Shown piece by piece: positions 41,153-50,970 of a DNA stretch of 64,000 bases; the first letter of the stretch is position 1; each line of letters starts with the position of its first letter. The position numbers were made by a program, and so were the translations under genes. The stretch comes from JALGWA01 sp964604955. GTDB lineage: Bacteria > Arandabacterota > Arandabacteria > Arandabacterales > JALGWA01. The stretch lies in contig CAZSBE010000002.1 in the NCBI GenBank assembly GCA_964604955.1, positions 3,032 through 67,031 of the forward strand. The letters are read 5' to 3'. The notes under the pieces were generated by a model, which made no database searches, had not been told where the DNA came from, and was given only the letters and a program-made list of their open reading frames with translations.

Positions 41153-43396
41153 TTAGATCATGTTTTCCGGGTCCACGTCTATGCCGAAGCGCACCTGCTC
41201 ACCGCTCGAGTTCTTCCTGAAAGCATCGAGGCATGCACTTACGAAAGCCGGTATATTGCGGTTCCTGCTCCCCTTGAGGATGAGATGCCACCTCTGGACG
41301 TTCTTTATCCGCGGTATGGGCGCCCGCGACGGCCCCAGGACCTCGACCTCGATGCCCGATTCCCGTGAGATCTTCCGCGCGAGCCGCGCGAAACCGTAGG
41401 CCGCCTGCCGGGCCGACTCCTCGCCGCGCGACTCGGCCACGACTCTCACGAGCCTCGCGAACGGCGGGTACGACAGCTCCTCCCGTATCTCGACCTCCTC
41501 GGCGAAGAAGCCCTTGAAGTCGTGGTCCGCCGCGAAGTGCAGGGCATGGTGCTCGGGATTGAACGTCTGGATTATGACGCGCCCCGGGAACTCGCCCCTG
41601 CCCGCGCGCCCGGCCACCTGGGTCAGGATCTGGAACGTGCGCTCGCCGGAGCGGAAGTCGGGGAGATTCATGCTGACGTCGGCGTTGACGACCACCACCA
41701 GCCCCACTCCCTTGAAGTCATGCCCCTTGGCGACCATCTGGGTCCCGACAAGCATGCTCACCAGGCCGCTGTCGAAGTCGGTGAGGAGTACCTCAGCCGA
41801 GCCCTTGAGCCTGGTGGAGTCGCGGTCGAACCTGGCAGCCGGCGCGTCCGGGAACCGCTCCGCGATGTAGTCCTCTATCTTCTGAGTGCCGGAACCCACG
41901 AACTCTATGTTGGCCCCGCCGCATTTCGGGCACGTGTCGCTGCCGGCCTCGCGGTAATCGCAGTAATGGCATTTGAGCTGCTTCTGCCTTATATGGTAGG
42001 TAAGCGTCACATGGCAATTCCGGCACCTGGGTACGAAACCGCAGTCCCTGCACTGTACGAAATTCGCGAAACCCCTGCGGTTCAAGAACAGGACCACCTG
42101 CTCGCCGCGGCCCAGCGCCTCCTCGACGGCCTTCTCGGCCTCCGGGGAGATGGGGGCGCGGCCCGCCACGGTCTTCATATCGACGACGGTGACCTCGGGC
42201 AGCGATCCGCCGGCTATCCTGTCGGGCATCTCGTAGAGCTCGTACTTGCCGTTCAAGGCGTTGAAATAGGTCTCGAGCCTCGGAGTGGCGCTCCCCAGGA
42301 CCACCACCGCCCCCTCTGTCTTGCCCCGCATCAGGGCGACTTCGCGCGCATTGTATCTCGGCGCGTCCTGCTGCTTGTAGGATGAATCGTGCTCTTCATC
42401 GACAACGATGATGCCGACGTTCGTGAAGGGAGTGAATACCGCCGACCTCGCGCCCACGACGACGTCTATGGCGCCCGCGATCGCGTCGGTCCAGGTCTGG
42501 TATCGCTCTCTGGGGGTCATGCGGCTGTGAAGAAGCGCACAGCGGTCGCCGAAGTAGTTCCGGACGCGCGCCATCACCTGCGGGGTCAGGCCTATCTCCG
42601 GAACAAGGTATATGGCCTTCCCGCCCGAGCTGACCACCTCGGCTATCGCCCTTAAGTAGACCTCCGTCTTCCCGCTCCCCGTGACCCCGTGGAGGAGAAA
42701 TGCCTTGAAACCGCCCGCCGCGGCCGCCGCGGTGATCGACCTCAAGGCCCTGTCCTGATGCGGCGTGAGGTTGTGCGCACCAGGTTCCGGCTCGCCGTGG
42801 TCGCGGACTGCAGCGCCGGCGTCAGCGTCCCTTATACCGCGCTTCCTTCCCCTGCGCGGCACGACTTCTGTTCCGACGACGCCCGCCTTCTCCAGGGCGT
42901 TTACCGAGCCCGCGACGTCGTCCGAGGCGACCTTGCGCTTAAGCGTGTCAAGCCCAAGCGGCTTGCCTCCGTCCAGTGCTTCGATTATTGCCGCCCGGTC
43001 CGGATGCGTGGAGCGGATCACCTCGAGCTCCAGCTGGCTGGGGCGCGATATCAACTTCACGACCTGCCTGAAACCCGCGTGCGGCGGGGACATGGCCCCC
43101 AGCACCTCTCCCAGGGGGGCAAGATAGTAGTCCGACATCCAGCGCGCCAGTTTCATGAGGACGGGGGTTATGATGGGCTCCTCGTCCAGGATGCCCCTTA
43201 CCGCTTTGAGCTTTCCGTCCCCCGGGCCGGCATGGCCCAGGCCGACGACTACGCCGGCCATGAGCCGCGTCCTCACCTCGACGGCGACTCGCATGCCGAC
43301 CGCCAGCCTATCACGAAGGCCGGGCGGGACCGAATAGGTAAGCGTCTTGTCAATGGGAATGGGAACGGCCACTTCGGCCTTGAGCGCGTTCTGCAA
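41153..43396 (-). CDS. priA: Primosomal protein N' (replication restart helicase PriA)
   Basis: A 747-residue helicase. The N-terminal 3'-DNA-binding domain (VAVPIPIDKTLTYSVPPGL) leads to helicase motifs GVTGSGKTEVYLRAI (Walker A) and VVDEEHDSSYKQ (DEEH). Eight zinc cysteines follow (CRDCGFVPRCRNC, CHYC, CPKCGG), then the DYIAERFPDAPAARFDRDST block. TTG start with GAGG upstream. It follows the HD-GYP gene by 45 bases and has no visible promoter, so it appears to be read with the signalling cluster. Confidence 0.95.
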   Translation of the reverse strand: MQNALKAEVAVPIPIDKTLTYSVPPGLRDRLAVGMRVAVEVRTRLMAGVVVGLGHAGPGDGKLKAVRGILDEEPIITPVLMKLARWMSDYYLAPLGEVLGAMSPPHAGFRQVVKLISRPSQLELEVIRSTHPDRAAIIEALDGGKPLGLDTLKRKVASDDVAGSVNALEKAGVVGTEVVPRRGRKRGIRDADAGAAVRDHGEPEPGAHNLTPHQDRALRSITAAAAAGGFKAFLLHGVTGSGKTEVYLRAIAEVVSSGGKAIYLVPEIGLTPQVMARVRNYFGDRCALLHSRMTPRERYQTWTDAIAGAIDVVVGARSAVFTPFTNVGIIVVDEEHDSSYKQQDAPRYNAREVALMRGKTEGAVVVLGSATPRLETYFNALNGKYELYEMPDRIAGGSLPEVTVVDMKTVAGRAPISPEAEKAVEEALGRGEQVVLFLNRRGFANFVQCRDCGFVPRCRNCHVTLTYHIRQKQLKCHYCDYREAGSDTCPKCGGANIEFVGSGTQKIEDYIAERFPDAPAARFDRDSTRLKGSAEVLLTDFDSGLVSMLVGTQMVAKGHDFKGVGLVVVVNADVSMNLPDFRSGERTFQILTQVAGRAGRGEFPGRVIIQTFNPEHHALHFAADHDFKGFFAEEVEIREELSYPPFARLVRVVAESRGEESARQAAYGFARLARKISRESGIEVEVLGPSRAPIPRIKNVQRWHLILKGSRNRNIPAFVSACLDAFRKNSSGEQVRFGIDVDPENMI

Positions 43397-43441
43397 CTTG
43401 GTCCTCTTCCGGATGGGTGAAGTCAGGTAGTTCCTGAGGTA

Positions 43442-44557
43442 TTATAATTCCGTCGCGGTGCCTACTTCAACCGGAACTTCCTCCGGCCGGGGCATGGCGG
43501 AGCCGAGTCTCAGGAACTCGGCGGCGATGAGGGGATCGAAATCCCTGCCAATACCCTCCTTTATGAACAGCAGGGTCTGCTCGGTGGAGAACGCAGACCT
43601 GTAGGGCCGCTCGGATGTGAGGGCGTCATAGAAGTCGACCACCGCTACAATCCTGGCCAGAAACGGTATCTCCTCGTCGCGCAGGCCGTCGGGATAGCCC
43701 GTTCCCCCGAACCTTTCATGGTGGCTTCTTACGACCGGCTTGGCCCCCTGCAGGAAATCGACGCGGTCTATGATGCGCTCGCCGATGATGGGATGCCGCT
43801 TGATGATCTTGTACTCCTCCGGCGTGAGCCTCCCGCGCTTGTTCAGAATCTGCCCCCGGACGCCGATCTTGCCGATGTCGTGAAGCATGGCTCCGTACTG
43901 GAGGTCCCTCATCCCGGCCCGCGAAACCCCGAACCTCTCGGCCAGAACGATGGCGTACTGGGTCACGCGCTTGGAGTGACCCCGCGTATAGGGGTCCTTC
44001 GCCTCGACGGCGGCCGCCAGCGCCTCGACGGTTGAGAAATAATTCTTCTCGATGCGATTGACCAGCTGGGAGTTCTCGACGATGGTCGCGGCCACGTCTG
44101 CGACAAGCGATACGATGGGGATCAGGCTGTCGGAGACATGTGAGCGGTCCCGCATGAAGATGCTGAGCATGCCGACGCTGCGCTTGCGGTAGGTGAGCGG
44201 CGCGCCCACCATGGACTTGAAGCCCTCGCGCCGTACGTACCCGGGCAGGGATGGAGATTCGGGCGTGATCTCGTCGATTACGGTCGGGCCGCCTTCGGCA
44301 AATACCCTCCCGGCGAAACCCCTTTCGTCCAGGATGCGGCTGGCGTAGACGATCTCCCGCTTGAAGCCCTCCGGGACGCGAAGCAAGAGCAATTCCTCTG
44401 CGAATCCGCTGATCTTCAGCGATAGCCCGTCTATTCGCACAAGCGGGTCGAGCGCGAGCGCAAGCCGCTCGAGAATGCTCTCTATGTCGGCATTTGCCAG
44501 AATGCCTTCAGTGGAGAGAAACGGTGCGACCCCGCCGGTCAGGTCGTTGTTTTCCAT
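43442..44557 (-). CDS. GAF domain plus HD-GYP c-di-GMP phosphodiesterase
   Basis: A 371-residue cytosolic protein. A GAF domain spans residues of about 15-165 (GFAGRVFAEGGPTVIDE, FKSMVGAPLTYRKRSVGML). The HD-GYP domain follows with all expected motifs: TRGHSKRVTQYA, MLHDIGKIGVRG, IKRHPIIGERI, RSHHERFGGTGYPDGL and ARIVAVVDFYDAL. It should hydrolyse cyclic di-GMP. Eight bases after the CheY-like regulator, likely the effector of that regulator or of the kinases upstream. Confidence 0.92.
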   Translation of the reverse strand: MENNDLTGGVAPFLSTEGILANADIESILERLALALDPLVRIDGLSLKISGFAEELLLLRVPEGFKREIVYASRILDERGFAGRVFAEGGPTVIDEITPESPSLPGYVRREGFKSMVGAPLTYRKRSVGMLSIFMRDRSHVSDSLIPIVSLVADVAATIVENSQLVNRIEKNYFSTVEALAAAVEAKDPYTRGHSKRVTQYAIVLAERFGVSRAGMRDLQYGAMLHDIGKIGVRGQILNKRGRLTPEEYKIIKRHPIIGERIIDRVDFLQGAKPVVRSHHERFGGTGYPDGLRDEEIPFLARIVAVVDFYDALTSERPYRSAFSTEQTLLFIKEGIGRDFDPLIAAEFLRLGSAMPRPEEVPVEVGTATEL

Positions 44558-44565
44558 TTTACGAC

Positions 44566-44937
44566 CTACCTGTTGAGTATCCCCTCGACCCTTTCTATCA
44601 GCCTGCCGGGACTGAACGGCTTGACGACGTAGTCGTCCGCTCCGGCCTCTTTGCCGAGCTTCCTGTCCACGTCTCTGCCCTTGGCGGTGAGCAGGATCAC
44701 GGGGATGTTCTTGGTCTGCGGATCGCTCTTCAGCTTCTTACATGTCTGATACCCGTCCATCTTGGGCATCATTATGTCGAGGACGATCACGTCCGGGCGT
44801 TCCTGTCTGGCTTTCTTAATGGCCTCATCGCCGTCCGAGGCAGTCATCACGTCATAGCCTTCGGCGCAGAAACTGAAGTTCAAGATGTGCTGAATGTACT
44901 CTTCGTCGTCCACGACGAGAATCTTTGTCTTGGACAT
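44566..44937 (-). CDS. Single-domain response regulator (CheY-like)
   Basis: A 123-residue receiver domain only. Acidic pocket Asp10/Asp11, phospho-acceptor Asp54 in VIVLDIMMPKMDG, Thr in ILLTAKG and the conserved Lys in DDYVVKPFSPGRL are present. It should be phosphorylated by a histidine kinase, most simply the adjacent hybrid at 44956-47523. GGAGGTGA precedes the ATG. Confidence 0.93.
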   Translation of the reverse strand: MSKTKILVVDDEEYIQHILNFSFCAEGYDVMTASDGDEAIKKARQERPDVIVLDIMMPKMDGYQTCKKLKSDPQTKNIPVILLTAKGRDVDRKLGKEAGADDYVVKPFSPGRLIERVEGILNR

Positions 44938-44955
44938 CCTGTCACCTCCCGGTGT

Positions 44956-47523
44956 CTATAGTGCCGCCACGCTGAGTTCGTTCTGTTTCATGAGTTCATC
45001 TTTGCCGATTATCTCGATGAAGTGCTCCACGACGTCCGGGTCGAACTGGGTGCCGCTGCAACCCATGAGCTCCTCAATCGCCTCTTCGCGTTTCATCGCC
45101 TCCCTGTATGGCCGCTTCGTAACCATCGATTCATATGCGTCGACGACGGCCAGTACCCGGGCCGCAAGCGGTATCTGGTCGCCGGCCATGCCGCCCGGAT
45201 AGCCCTTCCCGTCGAAGCGCTCATGGTGATGGAGTATGACTTCCTTGACCTTCTCGAGGAACTCGATGGGTGCCAGGATGTCGACGCCGTTCTCGGGGTG
45301 GCGCTTGATGTTCTCGAATTCACACGGTCTCAGTTCACCGCGCTTCCGGAGGACCTCGTCTCCGACCCTTACCATACCGACGTCGTATATGCGGGAAACG
45401 TACCTGAGGAGCCTCAAGTCCTCTTCCGGGAGCCCCAGGGACCGGCCGAGTTTCACGACCAGCCTCGCGGTTTCCTCTCCCCTCTTTGTGAAAGCGAAAC
45501 GCCGCGATTCGATGAGGCACTGGAGCGAATTCACTATGGAACCGAACTCGCCGCGCACCGCCCTGTAGTCTCTGAGTTTCTCCAGTATGTAGGCTGCCCG
45601 GTCTGCGAGTATTTCAAGGATCTCGGCGTCATTTTCGCCGAAGGGCGTAAGGCTTATCTTGTTGGTGACGTTGAGTACGCCGATAACGCGCCCGTCCCTC
45701 TTCAAGGGCACACTCACCAGCGAGCGCGATTCATAATTGGACCTGTTGGGGCGTCCGAAGCTGGAGTCGGCTTCGATGTCGCGTATCAGGAGCGGCTTTC
45801 CGGTCTGGGCCACCCAGCCCGATATGCTTTCGCCGACCTTCACCCTGGTATTCTTCATGGTCGCCTCGTCAAGGCCCATCGCGGCGCCGACGTAGAGCTC
45901 GTCTCTCTCCTCGCTCACTAGCATGAGTGAAGCCGTCTTGGCTCCCATGACCTCCGCGATCATGTCGACGATCAGTTCCGGCACCTCCCTGTCCGCTTCG
46001 CTTCCCGCGGGTTCGCCGACAATCTCATTGCTCGTCGGAGCCACGGCCTTCCTCTTGGGCAGGTTCACGGTGAAACGCGTGCCGCTGCCTTCCTCGCTCT
46101 CCACCCAGATCTTGCCGTCATGCCATTCGACGATGTTGTTCACTATGGCGAGGCCCAGCCCCACGCCGCCGTAGCGGCGCGTCGCCGAGGAGTCGACCTG
46201 GTAGAACCCGTCGAAAATCCTGTCGATCTCCGACTGCGGGATGCCGATGCCGCTGTCTTCGACAACTATCTCCACGGCGGAGTCCCCGTCGCTTACGGCT
46301 GCGGCGACGCGGCCGCCCTCGGGCGTGAACTTGACGGCATTGGTCACCAGGTTGAGTAGCAGCTGCTGCAGCATGCCCTCGTCGGCGTAGATGGTGACAG
46401 GCCCTTCGCCGAGCTTCAGTTCCAGGTGAATGGCTTTCTTCTCTATGGTCGGCGACAGGATCTGGCCGACGTGGCGGGCCACCTGGTTGAGGTCGACGGT
46501 GCACTTGGCCAATCGCACCTTACCGGACTCCAGATGCGAGAGCTCGAGCATGTTGTCCACTATGCTCGTCAACCTCTTCGCCTCCTGCTCGATGATATGC
46601 AGGAATTCCAGCTCGGTTTCGCGCGGCGTGTCGCCAAGGTCGTTGGACAGCGTCTCGGCGTAGGCCCTGATCGAGGTCAGCGGCGTCCTCAGCTCGTGTG
46701 ATACGGTCGCAACGAAGTTGGACTTTATCTCGTTGAGCTCCTTGAGCCGCTTGGTCGCATCACGCAGCTCGACAATATGTTCTTCCAGTTTGCCGTAGAG
46801 CCTGGCGTTCTCTATCGCGGTGACGGCCTGGTTGGCGAAGATCTCCAGCGTTTCGATGGTCTCGGCGCCCGGTACCCTGCGGTCCAGAGGGTCGTCGACC
46901 GAGAGGTAGCCTATGAGGCGCTGGTCGCGCGTCCAGAGGGGCACGAAAAGGCTGTCCATGGGATGCCACTCGCCGTTGGACCGCTCCCCCAGGTCGGGCA
47001 CGTAGACTTCGTCTTCCATGTTCCGCCAGAACTCGTGTTCGTGGCCTATGAAGTATGACCCCGAAACCTCGAATTCGGGCGTCATCCAGGTCTTGAAGGT
47101 CTCGAGCGGCACCTCATTGGAGCTCAGTTTCTCGATGGCGTCGGCGGCGAGGCCTGCAAAGGCCCTGGCCTCGAAGCAGCCGGTGTCCTCGTTGAGGATC
47201 CTGAGCAGGACCATCCCGAAGCCCAGGCTCTCCCGGACGGCCCCGACTATCTGGTTGAGAAGCGGCTGGAGTTCGAGGTTGGCGTTTATCCTGTTGGATA
47301 TCTCGAGTATCCGGGCGAGGTTGCTGGCGCGGGCGCGCGCGATATGGTCCATCTCCGCCGCCTTCTGCTTCACCCGCGCGGCCGACCGGTTGGCGCTGAG
47401 CTGGCGCCGGATTGCGACAAAAGCGATCTCCGCCAGTATGAGCGCACCTGCTGCGATTGCCACGGCGACCGCTGCGGACAGGCCGTGGCCCGAGTGCAAC
47501 GCGGCAACAAAGTCAGGGATCAT
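44956..47523 (-). CDS. Membrane histidine kinase (GAF-HisKA-HATPase-GAF) with degenerate C-terminal HD-GYP domain
   Basis: An 855-residue protein. One N-terminal membrane segment (about 17-39), a GAF domain (70-240), HisKA with phospho-accepting His276 in VSHELRTPL, and a complete ATPase domain (NLVTNAVKFTPEGG, DSGIGIP, GGVGLGLAIVNNIV). A second GAF (about 530-660) is followed by an HD-GYP-like domain. There the HD pair reads YD (RIYDVGMVRV) and the upstream GHS histidine is missing (KRGEETARL), while HHERFDGKGYPGGM is kept. The kinase should be active; the HD-GYP part is probably a binding or sensory domain. A kinase with its own HD-GYP-like module is unusual. Confidence 0.88.
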   Translation of the reverse strand: MIPDFVAALHSGHGLSAAVAVAIAAGALILAEIAFVAIRRQLSANRSAARVKQKAAEMDHIARARASNLARILEISNRINANLELQPLLNQIVGAVRESLGFGMVLLRILNEDTGCFEARAFAGLAADAIEKLSSNEVPLETFKTWMTPEFEVSGSYFIGHEHEFWRNMEDEVYVPDLGERSNGEWHPMDSLFVPLWTRDQRLIGYLSVDDPLDRRVPGAETIETLEIFANQAVTAIENARLYGKLEEHIVELRDATKRLKELNEIKSNFVATVSHELRTPLTSIRAYAETLSNDLGDTPRETELEFLHIIEQEAKRLTSIVDNMLELSHLESGKVRLAKCTVDLNQVARHVGQILSPTIEKKAIHLELKLGEGPVTIYADEGMLQQLLLNLVTNAVKFTPEGGRVAAAVSDGDSAVEIVVEDSGIGIPQSEIDRIFDGFYQVDSSATRRYGGVGLGLAIVNNIVEWHDGKIWVESEEGSGTRFTVNLPKRKAVAPTSNEIVGEPAGSEADREVPELIVDMIAEVMGAKTASLMLVSEERDELYVGAAMGLDEATMKNTRVKVGESISGWVAQTGKPLLIRDIEADSSFGRPNRSNYESRSLVSVPLKRDGRVIGVLNVTNKISLTPFGENDAEILEILADRAAYILEKLRDYRAVRGEFGSIVNSLQCLIESRRFAFTKRGEETARLVVKLGRSLGLPEEDLRLLRYVSRIYDVGMVRVGDEVLRKRGELRPCEFENIKRHPENGVDILAPIEFLEKVKEVILHHHERFDGKGYPGGMAGDQIPLAARVLAVVDAYESMVTKRPYREAMKREEAIEELMGCSGTQFDPDVVEHFIEIIGKDELMKQNELSVAAL

Positions 47524-47563
47524 ATTCGCGGTCGTCCCCCCCGTTATCGGCCTGACTCAGGCG

Positions 47564-49939
47564 TCAGTGGGCGGCCCTGCTGGGCTCGAGCCCGGGCTTG
47601 TTCTCCCCGGCGCCGCCCCTTGCCTCGAGCACCCACCTGACCGACTCCATAACGCTGACCAGCTGGTTCCTTGCGCTCTCGTAGCCGGTGGCCCGGTCAA
47701 AGGCGACACCTATCCTGTCAGCGAGAGCCACCAGGAGCGCGAGCTCCTCCCGGTCGAAGACCCGCGCGCGCTGTTTCCCGCCCTCCACGCCGATTACGCC
47801 GATTACGCGCTCCCCGGCGCGAATGGGCGCGAAGGCGCATGGGTACTCTCCAATCGGCGAATCCGCGCCTACTTCTAATTCGGCTGCTTCGGCTTCACAG
47901 TTGAGGAGAATGGGCCGGCCCCTGTCGAAGACCTCTCTTGCCGGTCCGGCCAGAGTTCCGGCCTCCCCGGCGGTCCCGCCGGAGGGATCGCCTGAGCCGC
48001 CCTCCAGGGCCAGTTCACCGGTGGCGGTGTCTTCGAGGTATATATGGCAGCCGGCCGCTTCCATGGTCTTCGAGACCATGTCGGCGACGAGATCCAGCAT
48101 CTTCCTGATGTCCGGCCGCGAGCTCATGGTATCGAACATGAGGTCGGACGGAACGACCGGCCTCTGGCTCTTGCCGAAGAGCACGTTCAGGGTCCAGGAG
48201 GCCGGGTCATGGGTTTCGGCCCAGATCCTGCCGCCGTGCCTGAGGACTATGTTCCGGGATACCTGCAGCGACAGCCCGAGCGAACCCGAATCCGGCGGCG
48301 CCTTTTCGTCTCCCCAGACGGCGTTCAGTATGCCCGCGGCATCGATAGACGGGGGCGAGGGCTGGAAGGACATGCGGATTTTCAGGAAAGACTCTTCCTC
48401 GCCGAGACTTATCCTCACGGAAGTGGATTTTTTGGCGAAGCTCACACTGATCTCGACGAGGTTTCTCAGGAGTAGGTACATCATATCCTTATCTGCATAC
48501 GCGCTCGGATCGCCTTCGCCGCCCTCGACCACCACGTCTATCTCTCTGTCAACACAGATGGGTTCATGAATTGCACAGACATCCCTGATGAGCTCGCGAA
48601 CGCCGACGTTCTCCTGGCGGAGGTCCCCCTCTCCGAACTCCATCCGCGAGAGGTCGACGACGCTGTTCACCGTGCTTAAGAGTTTTGCGGACTCCTCCAC
48701 GACCGCGCCCAGGAACTTCCTCTTGAGCGGGAATCCCTGGTCGTCTATACGCTGCAGCAGCGTCTGCGAATAGCTCTTTATGGCGTCGAGAGGCATCCTC
48801 ATCTGGCTCGTCACCGTCGATATGAACTCCGACTTGAGCTGGTCGCTGCCGACCAGTTCCCTGTGGGCGCGCTCGAGTTCGGAGAGTTTCCTCTGGAGCT
48901 CCTCGGCCAGCCGCGCCTCCATGATGGAAACGGCCGCGTGGTTGGCGAGTATGGCCAGCAGCATGACATCGTGCTCCCCGAACTCCCGCTTCCTGGTGTC
49001 TCCGACGTAGAGAACGCCGAAGGGCTCCCCCCTGGCCATGAGCGGGACGGCGAGTATGGACTTGAGCTTGCCGTAGGTTACGGCCGATGACTGGCTCGAC
49101 CTGGCGTCTGCCGATGTATCGTTGATTACGAGATGTTCGCCGTTGGTGAGCACCCAGTCCGTCATGCCGCCCTTACGCACCCTCCACTTGAGCTTACGCT
49201 TGAACTCGCTTGCGATGCCCACGGTCACGCTGGACAGAAGGTCCTTCTCGAGAAAGAGCGCGACGCTGGCGGTCTCGACGCCGAGAAGCGCCCTGGCATC
49301 GCGGGCGAGAATATCCATGATGCCGCCCTGCTCGGTCTCCTGGGAGGTGGCGAGGCTGGTCCGGTAGAGCTGCACGATGTTGTCCTCGAGCGGGGCGCCT
49401 TCAGGGCCGGCCCCGTAGGCGCCGGCCGGAAAGAACTCGGTAGCCCGGGACCCGGCGCGCCGCGACGTAAGGGACCTGGCGACGGCCGTGAATCCGACGG
49501 CGCAAAGCGGTATGGAGAAAAGGAAGTTGTTCGAGTAGCTGCCCAGGTAGGACGCCAGGCCGCTTCCCATGACAAGCAGCGAGGCGACGACGAGATAGCC
49601 GAGTGTGCCGGCCCTTCCGGTGTGTATCAGAAACCCCAGCTGGACCATCACCACGAACCCGAGCCAAAGTGCCGTATTGAATGAGAAGATCGACAGCAGC
49701 GCGAAGGTCGCGGCCAGGTCCAGGCCCAGGAGGTTATGGCAGGTGTCTTTCTTAATGCCGCCGTCGAGATAGACGCGCCGGGGCACTACAGCCAGCGTGA
49801 CCACGGCCAGCGCGGTGCTCACGGCGAGATACGTGCCCCTCTCGGCACCGAAGAACGCCGCTGACGCGGCTATAAAGAGAAGAACGTACGTTCTCGCTTC
49901 CAGGAAGAGCCGGGAGCGGGTCATGCGAGATTGTGTCAC
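47564..49939 (-). CDS. Membrane GAF sensor pseudo-histidine-kinase
   Basis: A 791-residue protein with five or six N-terminal membrane helices (residues 17-155), a GAF domain (about 205-345), a HisKA-like helix pair, a degraded ATPase domain and a C-terminal GAF (about 615-770). At the phospho-acceptor position, the VSHELRTPL motif is VTSQMRMPL, with Ser378 for His. The ATPase N-box reads NLVEISVSF, lacking the second Asn, and the DxGxG loop is replaced by Pro/Ser-rich sequence; only GSLGLSLQVSRNIVLRHGG resembles the G2 box. It is therefore a predicted non-catalytic sensor, perhaps partnering the adjacent active kinase. The GTG start overlaps the GGDEF gene stop. Confidence 0.85.
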   Translation of the reverse strand: MTQSRMTRSRLFLEARTYVLLFIAASAAFFGAERGTYLAVSTALAVVTLAVVPRRVYLDGGIKKDTCHNLLGLDLAATFALLSIFSFNTALWLGFVVMVQLGFLIHTGRAGTLGYLVVASLLVMGSGLASYLGSYSNNFLFSIPLCAVGFTAVARSLTSRRAGSRATEFFPAGAYGAGPEGAPLEDNIVQLYRTSLATSQETEQGGIMDILARDARALLGVETASVALFLEKDLLSSVTVGIASEFKRKLKWRVRKGGMTDWVLTNGEHLVINDTSADARSSQSSAVTYGKLKSILAVPLMARGEPFGVLYVGDTRKREFGEHDVMLLAILANHAAVSIMEARLAEELQRKLSELERAHRELVGSDQLKSEFISTVTSQMRMPLDAIKSYSQTLLQRIDDQGFPLKRKFLGAVVEESAKLLSTVNSVVDLSRMEFGEGDLRQENVGVRELIRDVCAIHEPICVDREIDVVVEGGEGDPSAYADKDMMYLLLRNLVEISVSFAKKSTSVRISLGEEESFLKIRMSFQPSPPSIDAAGILNAVWGDEKAPPDSGSLGLSLQVSRNIVLRHGGRIWAETHDPASWTLNVLFGKSQRPVVPSDLMFDTMSSRPDIRKMLDLVADMVSKTMEAAGCHIYLEDTATGELALEGGSGDPSGGTAGEAGTLAGPAREVFDRGRPILLNCEAEAAELEVGADSPIGEYPCAFAPIRAGERVIGVIGVEGGKQRARVFDREELALLVALADRIGVAFDRATGYESARNQLVSVMESVRWVLEARGGAGENKPGLEPSRAAH

Positions 49940-50919
49940 TCGTCCTCAATCCTTCCGACCGGGGCCGGATTCCCCTCCTTCCTCCTCTCCTTCACCACCA
50001 CACTGCCATCGAGCGTCTTGCCGTAGCGTTTGAGCTCCGAGGCTATGTCGCTCAGCCGGGCCAGGTGGGCGATAGAACCGTTCTCGCTGGAGACGATCGC
50101 TATCGTCATGGTGAGCAATGGGAATCTGTCCACCGTCCCCTTGCGGTTTATGACTTCCACGAAACCTTTCTCGATGTCCTTCTGGTCGAAAAGGCGCGTG
50201 ATGGTCTTGTCGAAGGTCCTGGTTATCTCCCGGGCGACGAGGTCGCTCTTGTCGGGCGAGGTGATTACGACGAAGTCGTCGCCGCCGATATGCCCGATGA
50301 AGTCGTCGGGGTTGCCGCAGGTCTTGGCGGCGTCGATGAGTATCTCGGCCGTGATCTTGATGGCATCGTCGCCCCGGCTGTAGCCGTAATAGTCATTGAA
50401 CGCTTTGAAGTTGTCTATGTCGGCGTACATGAAAGAGAAATCGCCGTTGGACTGGAAACGCCGTTCGATTTCGCGCTCGATGGAGACATTGCCGGGAAGC
50501 CCGGTGAGCGGGTTGGCCTGCCGCTGCAGCTGGCTCCACTGGAGCACGTTCTTGACGCGCACCAGAAGCTCCGTTATTGCAAAAGGCTTGGTGATATAGT
50601 CATTGGCGCCGTCCTCGAAGCCCTGCAGCCTGTTCTCGAGCTCCGCCTTGGCCGTGACCATGATGATGGGTATGTGGCTCGTCTGGTAATTGGACTTGAG
50701 GCGCTTGCACAACTCGTAGCCGTCCATGTTGGGCATCATCACGTCGAGCAGGATCAGGTCGGGCTCGCGTTCGGCCACCCTGCGCAGCGCAATCTCGCCG
50801 TCGGCGCAGGTGCATACGTCGTACCCGGCTTTCTCGAGCTGGAAAGTCACTATCTTGCGGATGGGTTCCTCATCGTCAACGACGAGTAACCAGGGCTTCC
50901 GCGAAGGCCCGTCTTCCAT
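49936..50919 (-). CDS. Response regulator with GGDEF-type domain (GGDDF variant)
   Basis: A 327-residue protein. Receiver domain 1-125 with Asp59 in LILLDVMMPNMDG and Lys in YITKPFA; GGDEF-like domain from about 135, whose signature is GGDDF at 212-216. NPLTGLPGN replaces the usual DxLTGLxNR opening, and the RxxD inhibitory site has Asn203 instead of Arg. It could be a phosphorylation-controlled diguanylate cyclase without product inhibition, or a binding-only domain. It is the first gene of the signalling operon, behind a sigma-54-type promoter. Confidence 0.88.
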   Translation of the reverse strand: MEDGPSRKPWLLVVDDEEPIRKIVTFQLEKAGYDVCTCADGEIALRRVAEREPDLILLDVMMPNMDGYELCKRLKSNYQTSHIPIIMVTAKAELENRLQGFEDGANDYITKPFAITELLVRVKNVLQWSQLQRQANPLTGLPGNVSIEREIERRFQSNGDFSFMYADIDNFKAFNDYYGYSRGDDAIKITAEILIDAAKTCGNPDDFIGHIGGDDFVVITSPDKSDLVAREITRTFDKTITRLFDQKDIEKGFVEVINRKGTVDRFPLLTMTIAIVSSENGSIAHLARLSDIASELKRYGKTLDGSVVVKERRKEGNPAPVGRIEDE

Positions 50920-50970
50920 AGTCCCCTACTCCTGATATCTACGGTCTTACCCTGTCTCGCCCTACGATTC

